Assembly (NCBI RefSeq): GCF_039555335.1
Contig: NC_092641.1
Span: 31,370,848 to 31,434,847 of the forward strand
Length of the DNA stretch: 64,000 nt
Source of the DNA: Amphiura filiformis
Lineage: Eukaryota; Echinodermata; Ophiuroidea; Amphilepidida; Amphiuridae
Direction: 5' to 3'
A program made the position numbers and the translations under genes. Below the pieces are notes generated by a model, which was given only the letters and a program-made list of their open reading frames with translations, was not told where the DNA came from and ran no database searches. Shown in pieces: positions 46,801 to 58,432 of the stretch. How positions within the stretch are numbered: the stretch's first letter is position 1; each line of letters starts with the position of its first letter.

Positions 46801-49800
46801 ATGCCTCTTTAACATTTTTCAATCAACATTAGGCTGTAAAAAATTACCTTTTGGTTCTTGTCCCCTCCTAACTGAATTTCTGGGACTAGTCAGATTGTTT
46901 ATTTAGATTTTTCAAAAAAATTAAGACTTTGGAATACTTGAAAACTTTATACAGATAAATATGTTCACTAGAGAACACAGATCACTTTTGTGTCTTTTCA
47001 TTGGTACTCTAGGGTTTTATCCTCAGAATTTCACATTGGTAAAAAAAGAAAAAGGGTCTCCTCATTTTCCTCAAGCTTTTTGACAAAGACCAAAAACTGC
47101 TAACAATGCCAATTTTACATTGAAAAAAAAAACTCCCTCCCTGATCAATTCATGAAAATCCTTTGGACGAAAACCAAAAAAATAACAAAAAAAATTGTAT
47201 GTTGCATTACTAACCTGTTGTGCCCTGAGTCGAGCAATTTCTTTTTCCTTTTCAATTTTGATCTTCTCTTGTTCGGCTTCAAAGGCAGCTTCTCTGGAAG
47301 CCTTCTGCTTCATGTACTCGTTCACTTTGAGATCGGCAAGCTGCTCTTGTTCTTCTTTACGTTTCTTCATATGTTCCGCTTCCTCGTTGGCACGGGCAAT
47401 CTCAGCTTGTGCTTCCAGGGTCATGATGTGCTTTTTCTTCAAGTCCTGTTGTTTGTGTTTGAGATAGATAACAAAAATCAGGTAAGTCAGGTAATTTAGG
47501 TTTAATTACTGTTATTTGAGTTAGTCGTGTATGTGTGTAACAGTTGATCATTCATAGACATATGTGTAACAATTGATCATTCATAGACACAGCCCTCGAA
47601 TTAAGGATCTGAAGGGGCACGGCAACTTTTTTAGGGCAAGTTGACAATTGCCTTGGATTTCCATTGAAAAGGCGAGGCAGCACGGCAATTTGTAATATTT
47701 CAAAAGGGCATCACGGCAACTGTTTAAAATTTGAGAAGGGCACCAAGGCAATTTCTCAAAAGTAAAGAAAACTCACGTTAGCAATCATGATAGATGATTT
47801 TAGTGCTTATCGAACATTGGTCTTAATATTGAAGTTCGCAAGTATACAATGCGGAAAGAATTGGGGAATTCCCTTTTATTTCAGTCTGTAGCTATATCGA
47901 TTTGGATTAGGTTTATACTTGTGTGCAGGGTATACCAGAATTATTCTGTCCTTTCTAACACCAAAGGTTAAGGTATTTTCCTTAAAAAATGGCAAAATAT
48001 AAATATGCAAATTAGCTCATTATAATATATGTAAATGCTACATCAGCATCCCCTGGACATCATCAGCTATCACCACATGCATTAATCATAAAGTCATTAT
48101 AGTCTACTCTACTGATGAGCTTAATCATGTTCGCAAATATTTTGATATGAATGTAGGCCTATACTACAAAACAGGTTTCCTTATTTGGTAAAATATGCAA
48201 ATTAGCTCATTGAAATATTTAGTGACTATGACTGAATGCACTAAAAATATATTTTTAATTCAATGATATAACACAATAGATTTGAAGTTGTTTTACTCCA
48301 CCAGAAAATGATTTTGGGCAAAAAAAACAATTTAACACCATGGAATTTATAATCATGTCTAAGTGAGGGTATATATATGAATCCAACAGATATAAGAATT
48401 AATTCGAAAATGTTCAGAAATCAAATAATCAAATTATCTTAATTAGGCATAGTGTCCTTTCAAAAAGGTCATGGAAGGGAAAATAATAAATGTAAACAGT
48501 TAGAAAGTCAGCAAAAGTGACCTTGAGCTTAGCATAGGTCATAGGTGTCCCTTCAAAAGGTCATAGAAGGGGAAATAAATGTACATAGAAGTCGGCAAGA
48601 CTCATCACAAAGGAGTGCACAAAGGGGTTGTCGGCAAAACTGTCTTCGGAGGTCAGCTTTGAGTTTAGCATAGGTGTCCCTTCAAAAGGTCACATAGAGG
48701 GGGAAATAAATGTAAATACAAGTCGGCAAGGACCTTAGAACTCATCACAAAGGAGTTCACAATGGAGTGGTCGGCAAAGTCCTTTGAGGTGCAGGGCACC
48801 GACGGCAACTTCTTTAGAGGGCACGGCAAGTGACTGCCGTCGGTAAAGGACATATTTTGAGGGCATTGCGGCAGTGGGGTTGGGCACCCATGCCGTCGGT
48901 GCCGTGGGTTAATTCGAGGGCTGCATAGACATATGTGTATGCTGACTCGCTGAGTGTATATCCATATCAAAAGAATGCACTTGTCAGCTGCCACTTGTTT
49001 CTCTTTTTGCCTAATAGCTAGGAATAAATACCAGACTCATCGCAATTGGAGGTCACTTCAAATCATCCCCAAGTCACATGGCTTAGGAATGGTCTCAGTA
49101 TTCCTAACCCATGTGACTTGGGGATGATTTGAAATGACCTCCATCCACATAAAATGAGTCTGGTTTTTATTCATTTAGAACAACCATTATGTAAAAAGAG
49201 ACACATGTAGCAGCTGACAAGTGCATCCTTTTGATATGGATGTACACATACATCAGTACCGTACCATAACTGTATTTCCTAAATAGCTAAAGTAAATTCA
49301 ATGATTTAAAAGGAAGTTTCAAATTCAATATATATATCCTTGCAAGTAATCAAAGGAACCAAATTAAACAAAAGTTTTCAATACTTATGTGGTCTACGCT
49401 GTGCCTTGAGCGTATACACATATAGAAGTGATAAACAATCACGCTGATTGGCTGATCAACAGTCATGACAACAAGACGGTTGATCCATCGGTCATCGTCG
49501 CATAGAAAGGAAGGAGACCTCTTTCATGCGATCGATCATCACCATCATGCACGCAGACCACAAAAGTATTAAATAGTTTACCAATTTCTCAGAAGCACCC
49601 CGTATATGCTTCAGTCTTTATGATAACAACAAATAAATACGATACTAACCTCAAGATCTTCTCTTTGTAATTTTTCTAAATATTTCAGCCTCTGTAAAGC
49701 TTCCTGGTCTTTGCGTTCTTGATCTAGCGCCCTCTCTTCTTCACGCTGAGCAATTTGATTGAGAACCTTGGATGCACCTCTGTAAATGAAAAGTAAAAGA

Positions 49801-52800
49801 TATTAGGCTATTTCTGTTGAAATCCATACACCCCTATTGAAGACATTACCTTAATCTCCCACACAGTGGGTGTAGATGGAATCACACATTCAGGTAATCC
49901 TATTTGAAATTCACACTCCCTGTGTAGAAGATTAAGGTCATGTCTGCCATATGAAATGTGTGGATTTAAACAGGAATAGCTCATATTGTATGATCCAAAC
50001 AGCCCCTTATACCAAGATATGCATGGAAACTGTAAAATGCTTTCAAAAGTTTGCAATCACTTTTTTCCATGTTTATTATCTTGAGCTTGACCGTACAAGC
50101 AAACACAGATAACAAAACAAAATATTAAATTCTTGATTGATCTTTGTAACCAGGGAGCACCAAGACTAGTGTTCACTGAACTCTACCATCCTAACCCGTA
50201 TTCCTAACCAAGAGTGAAAATAAGAGCTTTTTTACCAGGACTCAGTTTGGGAAAAAAGTAAGTCCTGGTTCTTTTGAATTTAGTCAGAACGACTAGGATT
50301 CACTTTAGTCTAAACAGGACTCACATTTTTTTACTAACACTCATAAAGTCAAAATGTTCTAATATATATCCAATGGCACAATTCAATAGTAAAATTGCTC
50401 CAAAAACAAAATGTACAGTCTACAGAAAAAAAACTTGACTTACTCATATCTTTCTCTTTTCCTTTCATTTTCAATTTCTTCCTGTAATTCCAGCGCCCTC
50501 TGCCTTTCTAATTCCATCATGATGTCTAATCTTTTCTCTTCTTCTTGATATTCATCCTTGATCATGCCTTTCTCTAACATTTGAGCATCACGGATGGCAT
50601 GACATTTAGCATTTAACATGAGCTGTGTACAAAAGAAGTAAAAACAAAAGGTTATAATGACATCATAAAAGGTTGTCTCAGCATACTGAACATTATAGTC
50701 CACAGAGAATGAGAGACTTTCCTCAGATTATGCATATTCATCATGCAGCAAGTCAACCTGATTCTAGTAAACTCAGGCTTGTATCGAGTCAGGATTATTT
50801 GGGACATGTTGGAGCTAAAAAGTGGACCTTTAATGAATTTTCCTTCAAAAAAAGGGCTGGCTGATTTTAACATGGTTACATGGACCTTTTTGATTTTCCC
50901 TTTCAAAAAATGGCTGAATGTCAACAGTTTTTACAGGAGGAGGGTTGCATACCTGATACCTCCTATGGCTTTGAGCAAGATAGTTGAGAATCAATTATGA
51001 TTCAGTAAAGTTTGATGAAATTGCATCCCTGGTGGTTATTTTCTAACAACTCCCCAGTTACACCTAGGTGTGGCGAGGCATGTGCAGGTAAAGAGGTAAG
51101 TCTGGGGGTTTGTTCAGTCAGTTCAAATAGCTATCGATGTAGCCAGGTAAGTAGGTAAGTAAAACACTGTATCTGTAAATATACACATAGCACAGTCTCA
51201 GTGCTCCCATAAATAAAAAACTAAAAAATACAAAACTACATGTCCAAAATTTAGCCCTGAAAATATAAACCACACCTGTGGATTCTGGGGGTTCAATCAG
51301 TTCATATATTAATGTAGCCTTGATTTATTAGTCTGGTCTTGCTTTGAGTTCAGAGAACTTATTCAAGCACTGTTTTTAGAATTTAGCAGATGTGTATATT
51401 CATATCAAACTGATGCACTTCGTGGCTGCTACATGTGTCTCTTAATTGAACATAGCTTGGAATAAATACCAGACTCATCTCAAGTGGATGTTAACATCAT
51501 ATCATCCCAAAGTCACATGGTTTAGGAATACAGAGATCATTCCTAAACCATGTGACATTAGAATGATTTGAAGTGACTGCTACTTGAGATGAGTCTGGTA
51601 TTTATTCCTAGTTATTATGTAAAAAGAGACATAATTATGTAGCAGCTGATAAGTGCATCGTTTTGATATGGATGTACACATATGTCACAGGCATTGATTT
51701 TGCCTGTCCCAGGAGCAAACTGTCCGTCCAAAATGACAGGTGGGTGGGCGGCTAGCAAACATCCTGACAACATTTTTACTTGGAAGCAAGATAAAACACT
51801 TACTTCATTGAGATGTTTGATTTCATCCTCCTGTTCCTCCCTCTGTTCTTTAGCTTTCTGTAAGAGATACTCTGCCTTCTCTCGCGCCTCTTCCTCAAGA
51901 TCATTCAGCTTTTCATTCTTTTGTCGAGTTCTATCCAGTGATTGCATCTGTAGTTTAAGTTCATTACTCTTTTCCTGTGGCAAATAATAACAATTAATTA
52001 CATTATAAAAATAAAATATGATCAAATTGGACCCTATATTAACCCCATGAGAACTACCTGCCGATTGGCAAAAATGAGTATTGTGCCCAATTTTGAACCA
52101 ATCAAGGAACGTAATTAATAAGATCATCTGCAAATGCAAGTTTGACCATAAATAGTTTAAAGCCTAGTTATAATTGGCAATTGAAATTGAAATGAGCATT
52201 TCAAGTTATCAACCAATCAGAAATGCTGTTAGATGACCAGTATATTTGAACTCACCTCAGCGGCTTTCTTCATCTTTTGCATCTCTGCAATCTCTGCCAC
52301 ACGTTCTTCTGATGAAAGCACCCTAGATGCATATAAGATTCTCTGGAATTCATTAGTAGGTAAGACCACTGACTGACCTGAAGGATCTTCACGAGGAACT
52401 CTGAAATGAAGACAAAACATTGTTTGACATTAGTTTAGCTCCCTCCCAATCGACAAAGACTCATGGAAGCAAACCAGATGGATTAGAGAAGCAATGTGGA
52501 TCAGAAAACTGGGGGCCAACGTTATCAACCGCGATGAAGGGACATACTCACTCAATCATTGTTTGACATATATTGTAAGTTGGTTGTCAGAATTTCTCAA
52601 TATTGTAGTTTGCAAGTAGAGCGAATTAAAAAGACTAGTTTGCGAATGACATCCTGTCAATCGGACCAAAAATGCAGTACTGCGCAGGTCAGCAACAAAT
52701 CACGCCATGCCTTTGCCCTTATCAGAGGTGTAAGCGAGGTAACGCATCCACTCCCTGAAAAACATGCGAGCCAAAGGCGAGCACCTCGCCAAATTTCCGG

Positions 52801-55800
52801 AAGTGCACGGGGACTTGTCCGGCGAATAGGCTGCAGGGTATCACCCCCTCAAAAATTTTTTCCAAAATCATCCAATCCCGAAATGTAAAAAAAAAAAAAC
52901 CATTTATGTCTTATGTCAGACACAAACTAGTCTTTTTAAATTTGGTCTTCAATTATAGTTGAGACAGGAAAAATGGACGCAATACAAGCAATGAAATATT
53001 GGGACAAAATGGGGTATAAAATTATGGCGTGTATGTTTCTTCCAGAACGGATAGGAATATCCGGTATTCCGGGTCATTCCATAGGTTGACTGGCGGTGTG
53101 TATTCTCAGATGTGGGCATCACCAGGGTCTGGTGCCATGAAGTGAGTACATGGTGTTGTCATATCGATTTTACTGCTCAAGAATAAAGCTTGGTCAGATT
53201 GAAACAAAATGCACATTTTCACATGTTAGTCCTGAGCCAGTGGTCATTTGGGAGTCCATAGATGGGACTAAGTTGCAATTTTGTCTCATTTGGAAAATTT
53301 GGCCAAGATGCCACATTGCCACTGTTTCAAGTTTCTATCAAACCATAGAACTTGCCATTTAACTGAAATCAAAACTGGTTCACAAACAAAAATTCCAAGC
53401 TTGCTTCACCAGTACAGATATAAATAATGCACAAAAAAGTATCCCCTTGTACAAATGTATTAAAACTTTACAACATATCATGTTGCAACTAACAAAATTT
53501 GCAGTTTATTTGGATTTTAATTATTTCCAATTAACTGTGCTCAAATTTACAACCACACATTTTTTATGTGTTTTTATAAATGAAGAGCTTTGTTGCAAAA
53601 CCCCTTACATCCACTTCTTGCCCAATTTTGAAAACACATAAAAAATCACTGATATACTTGTAAGGGGGTTTTCAACAAAAGCAAGTTTTGGCGGGATGCT
53701 TGGGTAGAATGAGCATCCCGCCAAAAACTGCTTTTGTTGGAAACCCCTTACAAGTATTTTGTTGATGATTTTCTGATGTGTTCTCAAAATTGGGCAAGTG
53801 GATGTAAGGGGTTTTGCAACAAAGCTCTTCAAATGCATCCCCAAGAGTTATTTCTGAAGTTGAATATTTTTATCTTTTATTTCACTCTTGCAAATTCATT
53901 TTTTTAATCTTGAAAATTTTACCCAGACTTACATTAAATTTCTAATTAAATCCTTTGTAATAACTTGTATTTCTTTCTTCTCTTTCCTTTTGCTATTTTT
54001 TGCTGATGATGAGGGCGACCCTCTCTGTGTATTGACAACTTCCTGTGTTGGTGAGTTCTGCGCTCTAGATCTAGCTGCTCTATTTGGTTCCCCGAATAGA
54101 GATTCATCTACATTGGACGTCTTGCTGACTGTGTAGTACTGTCTAGTCTTGGCACGGCGGGCGGATGAAGTGCTGCTGCCCGCAGAGTCCATACTTAAAA
54201 CACTTCTTGGCTATAGAAAGAAGAGGGAAAAATCGAATCAATGTGTAAATATGTGTTATATTGTGTACAGTGGTGCCACGTACCAGGGGAAGCATTAATT
54301 CCAAGGGTCTCAGTCAAAATACGAAATCGGGAAAATGTCCACTTTTTATGGCAAATTTTAGGCAAATTTGCCTAAATTTTTTTACAGATTTTTGCCCTTG
54401 CCTTGCCTGTTATTTCTGGTACTGCCAGTGTGAGTGTTGGTAAAACCAATGCCAGGCTTTTTGCTGATTTTAATTTAGATAGTGAGTACCGGTAGCACTA
54501 ATACCATGGCATGATGACAGTACGTACTGCAATGGTCATTATTATGTTGGGGAATAATGTACGGTAATGCAAGTACATGTAGGCTTAGATTACAGCATCT
54601 TCATGATGTTTTACGAGACTATTAATGAGTGATCAGCTTTGTTTTACTTTCCAATTTGTCAATGATTACAGCTCACAGTCACAGCTCTATCCTCAATCAG
54701 TTAATGAGTTTTTTTTTTGGCTACCTATCATTGGACCAATGTAAGGTTTGTTTGTAGTTGACAACAAGTTTAACCTTGTGGAGAAAGTTTAATTTGATAA
54801 ATTAGTAATTTTAACCTTATCGGATGGTCTAAAAGTCAGGATCCCCACTGGAAATATGGTGATCTTTTCTTTTAGACCACCCGAGCTATATAAGGTTAAA
54901 ACTACGAATTTATCAAATTAAACTTTCGCATCAAGGTTAAACATGTTCTTAGCTATACAAACATACCTTTTATTTCGTCTAACAAGTTTCATTTTGTTCC
55001 AAAATCCATGTTTTTATCGCAATTTTTGACGTAAAAGAGCGGAATACAAAACCGGACTCCAAAACTTTCGTGCAGCACGAGCGCTTGTTGTACGCTTCGT
55101 TCTGACGGTGATTTACGCTCGCGTATCAAGCATTTTCAAGCGTGTTTGACAGTAATTTACTGCATGACGCAATTGTACATTTATTCAAGATGGCGAATTT
55201 CTCCAAAACACAATGTAATTTACTTTGAAAAAATCCCTCATTTCACAAATTCTTTGCATCTTTCCACTCATCTGATCATCTTTTTATGTGACGGAAGTTA
55301 TGCTGATTTTATGAAGGTATGTTTCTTGCTTTTCCGATAATTTTTTTATTGTGTTTTGAGACAAAAACTTCCATAGCAGAATAGCTGTTTTCACTTGTTT
55401 TCAAAAAGTTGTTTTAATCTTGTTTTTTACCCCATAATTTCCCTCATTTATCGAAGCCCTGCCCTCCTTCCAATACATTAAACCTTGACTTCAAAGTGTT
55501 TGGCAACTGTTTAACCTTGATGCAAAATTAAACCTTGATGCAAAAGTAATAATTTAGTCCCTATATAGCGAGGGTGGTCTAAAGGAAAAGATCGCTGGAA
55601 CTATCTCAAATTGAGTCAGAATCAGTGTCAAGCATTATATCATACAATGGAAAGTACCGGTAAATAAAACCGATCACTACAGGTACCGGGGTATAGCACC
55701 CGAAAAAGTTGCTCTGTCAAATGACACGTCGGCGAATTGTTAGCATCTAGTTTTAAATAGAAAACTCTGAAGATATACAGGTATGTCATCAAAATAAATT

Positions 55801-58327
55801 TTGGTAACATTAAACTTCACACAGAATTGTTTTAATGTTTTGGAAAATTAGTGAAGTAGATATCGTCCCACATTATCTCAATCCACTCACTCTATCGGAC
55901 CATGGCGTTGGAGTTGTCGTGGTCAGTACATGAGTCATGAGACTGATGAGTAGGCCTATAGACTAGTATATTATTAAACGTAGGCCCAATAGATCTCTTG
56001 ATCAAAAATACATTTATGTATAAGGGCACACATGCCATGCATGAGTGTGCTGTAAATGCACTTCATTTTCCACCCCCGTAAAATTTCAAAATGCCACAAC
56101 ATCAAACATGCCAAAAATTTCCCCCAGCTTTTGTCATGTTTGTCCCCACCACCCCTGAACCCTAGTCCGAATAATCAGACCCAGAACAAAATATTAATTT
56201 CTGACATGATCCTGTACTGGGTCTGAACTGTTTCCATATGAAATCTTGATGTAGGTCGTGCGCAATGAATTGGGGGCCAAATGCGTTACATACTAAAAAA
56301 TTGAACAATTTGCATGTTTTTGTACTTAGACTGATCTAATTCATAAACTGTTCATCAAAACCCTATAAAATTATATATCACTGTAAAGCTTAGGGTATCA
56401 GGGATACACATGTACAAACAATTGGTCAATATACAGGGTGCCACAAATGTCATATAGGGTGGAAAAGTTAAATTTTGGTTCAAAAAGTATACAATTTTGT
56501 TCCTCTCTTATTTACTAGCAAAAATTCCTGTTCTGCTGAAACCTTTTTAGATGTGCTAATAACATTGTAGGCTTCCAAAAAAAGCAAACTTGTAATGATG
56601 AGTTATGTTGCCCAACTGAGATACAGGGTGTTCAAAAGTCGTACATAATTTTTATGATTTTTATTACATAATCAATCAAAACTTTTTTTCCTTCATGACC
56701 TACACAAAAACCAATGGCATATTTGAATTCCTCATCAAATTTCCATCCAAAAAATATAAACATTTACAGCAGTAGGGTAACTCCTTCAAGAAATATGACC
56801 TTTGGAACATTTCGGAGCATAAATGAATACTTAACACAGTAGCATTATAGGAAAAGCCTAGAACCCATGACACAGAATGCAGCACACTTGCAACAAATTA
56901 ACTTAGCTTGGAGTAAAACTGGTCACATTTCAAACTAGACATAAATACCAAAACAATGGTACATAATCCATCTCAATACCTTACTGGGTTATGAAGTTAC
57001 AGTAAAAAATATATTTGTGAGGCGCTAAAAATCAATATTCCCTATACTTTAACACATGCCTCAACCGTAGGATCCTCAACCGTAGGATCCTCCACCCCTG
57101 ACTTCACATCATTTGAACTGCAATATCTCAAGAAGTAAATAAAGTGTGGTGTTCTTTCTTTCCACAATTTGAGCTAGATAAATAAGCAACAAAATGAGAC
57201 CAAAACTAGTTCAGTACCCCTCTCCATTCTTGAGATCTAGGACAAAACGTCCTGAATAAAATGAAAAAATGTAACGCCTCCACCTTTTCCAATACCCCAA
57301 TTCATGACGCACGACCTGTAGGTATCCTAGGTGAATTCAAATTTGCCATCAAATTGCATCGTTTTATATATCAAATTAAAGCCCTTGAGTAAACTAAGCC
57401 AAAACTGAAAACCTTTTTTTTCATAGCACTTTCCGTAGCAAAGTTACATCTTGTCAAAGATTGACTTTCATCAAAAAAGATTCAGCTAGCAAAATTCCCC
57501 AAAAGCGGCATTTCGGGGTGTTTCTAGATCTTAGTCTCATGGCGATGGCAGCTTTTTTAATGGAACTGCTATCAAAATCCCTCTAAAATTCCATGTGCGA
57601 CTTGATTATCACCATAAAAAATCATATATTTGGGTCAAGTGAAGTATAGAAAACATATTTATGTAGGTTTCCTTCACCCACCTATTCTCGAAAAAAATTC
57701 AAATTTCTATGTAAATATGCATTGTGTTGGGGCCCCGGTCTCGGCGAATTAGCTGACTAGTAAATGTGTTAACTAAGGTTTGCCTAGGTTACCTACTTGA
57801 TGGCAAATTGGACAATAGAAGCACATGGATCTACGTGACAGCTTTTTAATCCCTATTCATGTTACGTGAATCACGCTATTGTGGACCATCCTTCTGATAC
57901 TTGAGTGTTTGGACAAGCGGGATGGTCTTTTGTCTACCTCTCTGTTTGTAAACAAACCAGGAGGTCGAAATCGTCCTCCTCGCCGAATACGCAAGTCGGC
58001 GTAATAGTACGGCACTACCCTGAACCTTGCCCAATTTTTGGGAATGAGATCCCAAAAAGATATTAAAATAATAACTTTACACAACCACAAGTGGACTCAG
58101 TTCAATGTATAAAGCAATAAAACAATGAAAAGCATTCATTTTTGGTAAGCTTAAAAATGAAAAATCTCTTGCAGATTTGCACACACAAACATTTCATGAT
58201 TTGAATTTTGAAACATAACAATTACAATAATCTGATTTTAATCATTCAAATTCAAAACTAGGCCAGAAATTAAACTTTTGTAGATCAAGTAGATTTATGG
58301 GTTGTCTACTAACAAGTAACTTACCAT
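43731..58327 (-). CDS. CFAP45: CFAP45 (CCDC19), complete, ten coding exons
   Basis: The exons join in phase to about 554 residues (human protein 551). The order matches the family: MPRS start, VDESLFG, a QVITKDLI segment, VPREDPSG, then almost continuous charged coiled coil with NAKCHAIRDAQ, FEAEQEKIKIEKEKEIARLR and a conserved end, PEKYCAEVERR. The known role is a filamentous inner-lumen protein of the ciliary doublet A-tubule, needed for normal beating. There are no catalytic or membrane features. It is head to head with MRPL39 and convergent with TTC3. Its nine introns carry many MITEs but the coding sequence is intact. Confidence 0.97.
43971..44134. mobile_element. Palindromic MITE, family A copy 9
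   Basis: Starts TTCCTGTTGAAATCCATACA; the right end is cut short (CACATACGGATTAGCCCA). In the last CFAP45 intron. Confidence 0.75.
44140..45350. repeat. ~155-bp tandem array with higher-order structure
   Basis: Units start at GAACATTGTGTCTTTGTG near 44303, 44455, 44612, 44763, 44921 and 45073. Two unit types alternate (CTGCTGAGATTGAGTCCT and CCATTGAGGCTGAGCCCT), giving a ~309-bp higher-order period. Each unit holds two related half-units (GATGCAGTCATTCAT...). The edges are more worn than the middle. It occupies most of the last CFAP45 intron. Confidence 0.9.
45419..45643 (-). CDS. CFAP45: CFAP45 exon 9
   Basis: Phase 2 in and 2 out, donor GTAAGATA. AQLEAMDKEKGEEADQHYKR continues to NAFFEEGVKIKEEANARRAR, a highly charged coiled coil that aligns with the ATFEEGRRLKEEA region of vertebrate CFAP45. 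Confidence 0.95.
45644..46211. other. CFAP45 intron, worn repeat end
   Basis: Near 46080-46125 the text CATCACCCCTAGCTATGCCACTG resembles the right end of a hAT-type element such as 394-766; the left end is not clear. Confidence 0.35.
46212..46435 (-). CDS. CFAP45: CFAP45 exon 8
   Basis: Phase 0 in and 2 out, donor GTAAGTCA. ERAKDYQAEKDALRAKRNQE and REWRQKEKEDAVKKAE match the family closely. A plus-strand open frame here is only the shadow. Confidence 0.96.
46591..46732. mobile_element. Palindromic MITE, family A copy 10 (internally deleted)
   Basis: 142 bp: ATTCCATTTGAACTCCATAC at the left and TTTCAACTGGAATAGCCCCA at the right, with part of the centre missing. Confidence 0.8.
47215..47445 (-). 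CDS. CFAP45: CFAP45 exon 7
   Basis: 77 codons, phase 0 to 0, acceptor ACAAACAACAG, donor GTTAGTAA. LKKKHIMTLEAQAEIARANE and AAFEAEQEKIKIEKEKEIAR. Confidence 0.96.
47590..48923. mobile_element. hAT-type non-autonomous element, 1.3 kb, with perfect 8-bp target duplication
   Basis: It starts CAGCCCTCGAATTAA and ends with the exact inverse TTAATTCGAGGGCTG. CATAGACA is present on both sides (47582-47589 and 48924-48931). Subterminal GGCACGGCAACTT-type repeats occur near both ends. Around 48480-48790 a GTCATAGAAGGGGAAATAAA-type block is repeated about three times. No transposase frame. Confidence 0.9.
48957..49244. mobile_element. Palindromic ~290-bp MITE (family G) copy 1
   Basis: TATATCCATATCAAAAGAAT is mirrored by CCTTTTGATATGGATGTACA. 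The inner arms share AATAAATACCAGACTCAT and CCAAGTCACATGG. Confidence 0.8.
49650..49779 (-). CDS. CFAP45: CFAP45 exon 6
   Basis: Phase 2 in and 0 out, donor GTTAGTAT. GASKVLNQIAQREEERALDQ then LKYLEKLQREDLE. Confidence 0.95.
49805..49983. mobile_element. Palindromic MITE, family A copy 11
   Basis: Starts AGGCTATTTCTGTTGAAATC and ends TTTAAACAGGAATAGCTCA, 25 bp upstream of exon 6 on the minus strand. Confidence 0.78.
50444..50622 (-). CDS. CFAP45: CFAP45 exon 5
   Basis: Phase 0 in and 2 out, donor GTAAGTCA. LMLNAKCHAIRDAQMLEKGM, the most conserved stretch of the family, then EEEKRLDIMMELERQRALEL. Confidence 0.97.
50623..51394. other. CFAP45 intron, nothing clear
   Basis: No recognised repeat before family G copy 2 at 51395. 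GGTAAGTAGGTAAGTAAAAC (about 51144) is simple sequence. Confidence 0.35.
51395..51675. mobile_element. Palindromic MITE (family G) copy 2
   Basis: Starts TATATTCATATCAAACTGAT and ends TTTTGATATGGATGTACA. It shares ACCAGACTCATCTCAAGTGG with its own right arm and with copy 1. Confidence 0.8.
51804..51974 (-). CDS. CFAP45: CFAP45 exon 4
   Basis: 57 codons, phase 0 to 0, acceptor ATTTGCCACAG, donor GTAAGTGT. EKSNELKLQMQSLDRTRQKN then LNDLEEEAREKAEYLLQKA. Confidence 0.96.
52256..52400 (-). CDS. CFAP45: CFAP45 exon 3
   Basis: Phase 2 in and 0 out, acceptor TCTTCATTTCAG, donor GTGAGTTC. VPREDPSGQSVVLPTNEFQR, matching the VPTEDPSG region of vertebrate CFAP45. Confidence 0.97.
52624..52942. mobile_element. 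Candidate inverted-end element with GC-rich interior
   Basis: AATTAAAAAGACTAGTTTG is mirrored by CAAACTAGTCTTTTTAAATT. The interior is GC-rich and open for 109 codons on the plus strand with no recognisable protein. Confidence 0.5.
53581..53831. mobile_element. Palindromic element in CFAP45 intron
   Basis: TGAAGAGCTTTGTTGCAAAA and its inverse end the element. Inner arms GGCGGGATGCTTG / GAGCATCCCGCC flank a tiny loop. It would fold into one long hairpin in the pre-mRNA. Confidence 0.8.
53933..54210 (-). CDS. CFAP45: CFAP45 exon 2
   Basis: Acceptor CTTCTTTCTATAG, donor GTAAGTCT, phase 0 in and 2 out. It begins PRSVLSMDSAGSSTSSARRA and includes VDESLFG and QVITKDLIRNL. The internal Met at 54192 could start translation alone, but the PRS residues join in frame to the ATG of exon 1 and resemble the MPLS start of the vertebrate protein. 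Confidence 0.93.
54769..54941. repeat. Inverted repeat in CFAP45 intron 1
   Basis: TTTAACCTTGTGGAGAAAGT is mirrored by CTTTCGCATCAAGGTTAAA. A related partial block (TTTAACCTTGATGCAAAATT, GGTGGTCTAAAGGAAAAGAT) recurs at about 55509-55592. Confidence 0.6.
55600..57290. other. CFAP45 intron 1, nothing coding
   Basis: ATACAGGGTGCCACAAATG (56433) and ATACAGGGTGTTCAAAAGTC (56622) look like mariner-type ends. A short tandem CAACCGTAGGATCCT is at 57063-57092. No gene. Confidence 0.4.
58325..58327 (-). CDS. CFAP45: CFAP45 exon 1: start codon only
   Basis: The minus strand reads ATAAAAATG, then the donor GTAAGTTA. The ATG is the last codon of the exon, so coding resumes at 54210. In frame upstream there is a TAA eight codons earlier, so no longer N-terminus is possible. 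Joined to exon 2 the protein begins MPRSVLSMDSAG. A five-codon upstream ORF (ATG at 58358, stop at 58341) would lie in the leader if transcription starts above it. Confidence 0.85.
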
Positions 58328-58432
58328 TTTTATAAGTTGTTTATTGCGTTGTTATCATGAAATTGTTTCTTTTTTTCGCCTTTCCCTTCTGTTGATCTCT
58401 GTGTTGTCACTGCTTTTCGCTTCATCACCTAT

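Noticed and set aside
54190-54192. ATG at 54192 as the CFAP45 start
   Set aside because: The frame continues upstream to a good acceptor at 54211, and the exon 1 ATG joins in frame giving a family-like MPRS start. It remains a fallback start.
58329-58336. TATAAAA just upstream of the CFAP45 ATG as a TATA box
   Set aside because: It would place the transcription start inside intron 1, after the start codon.
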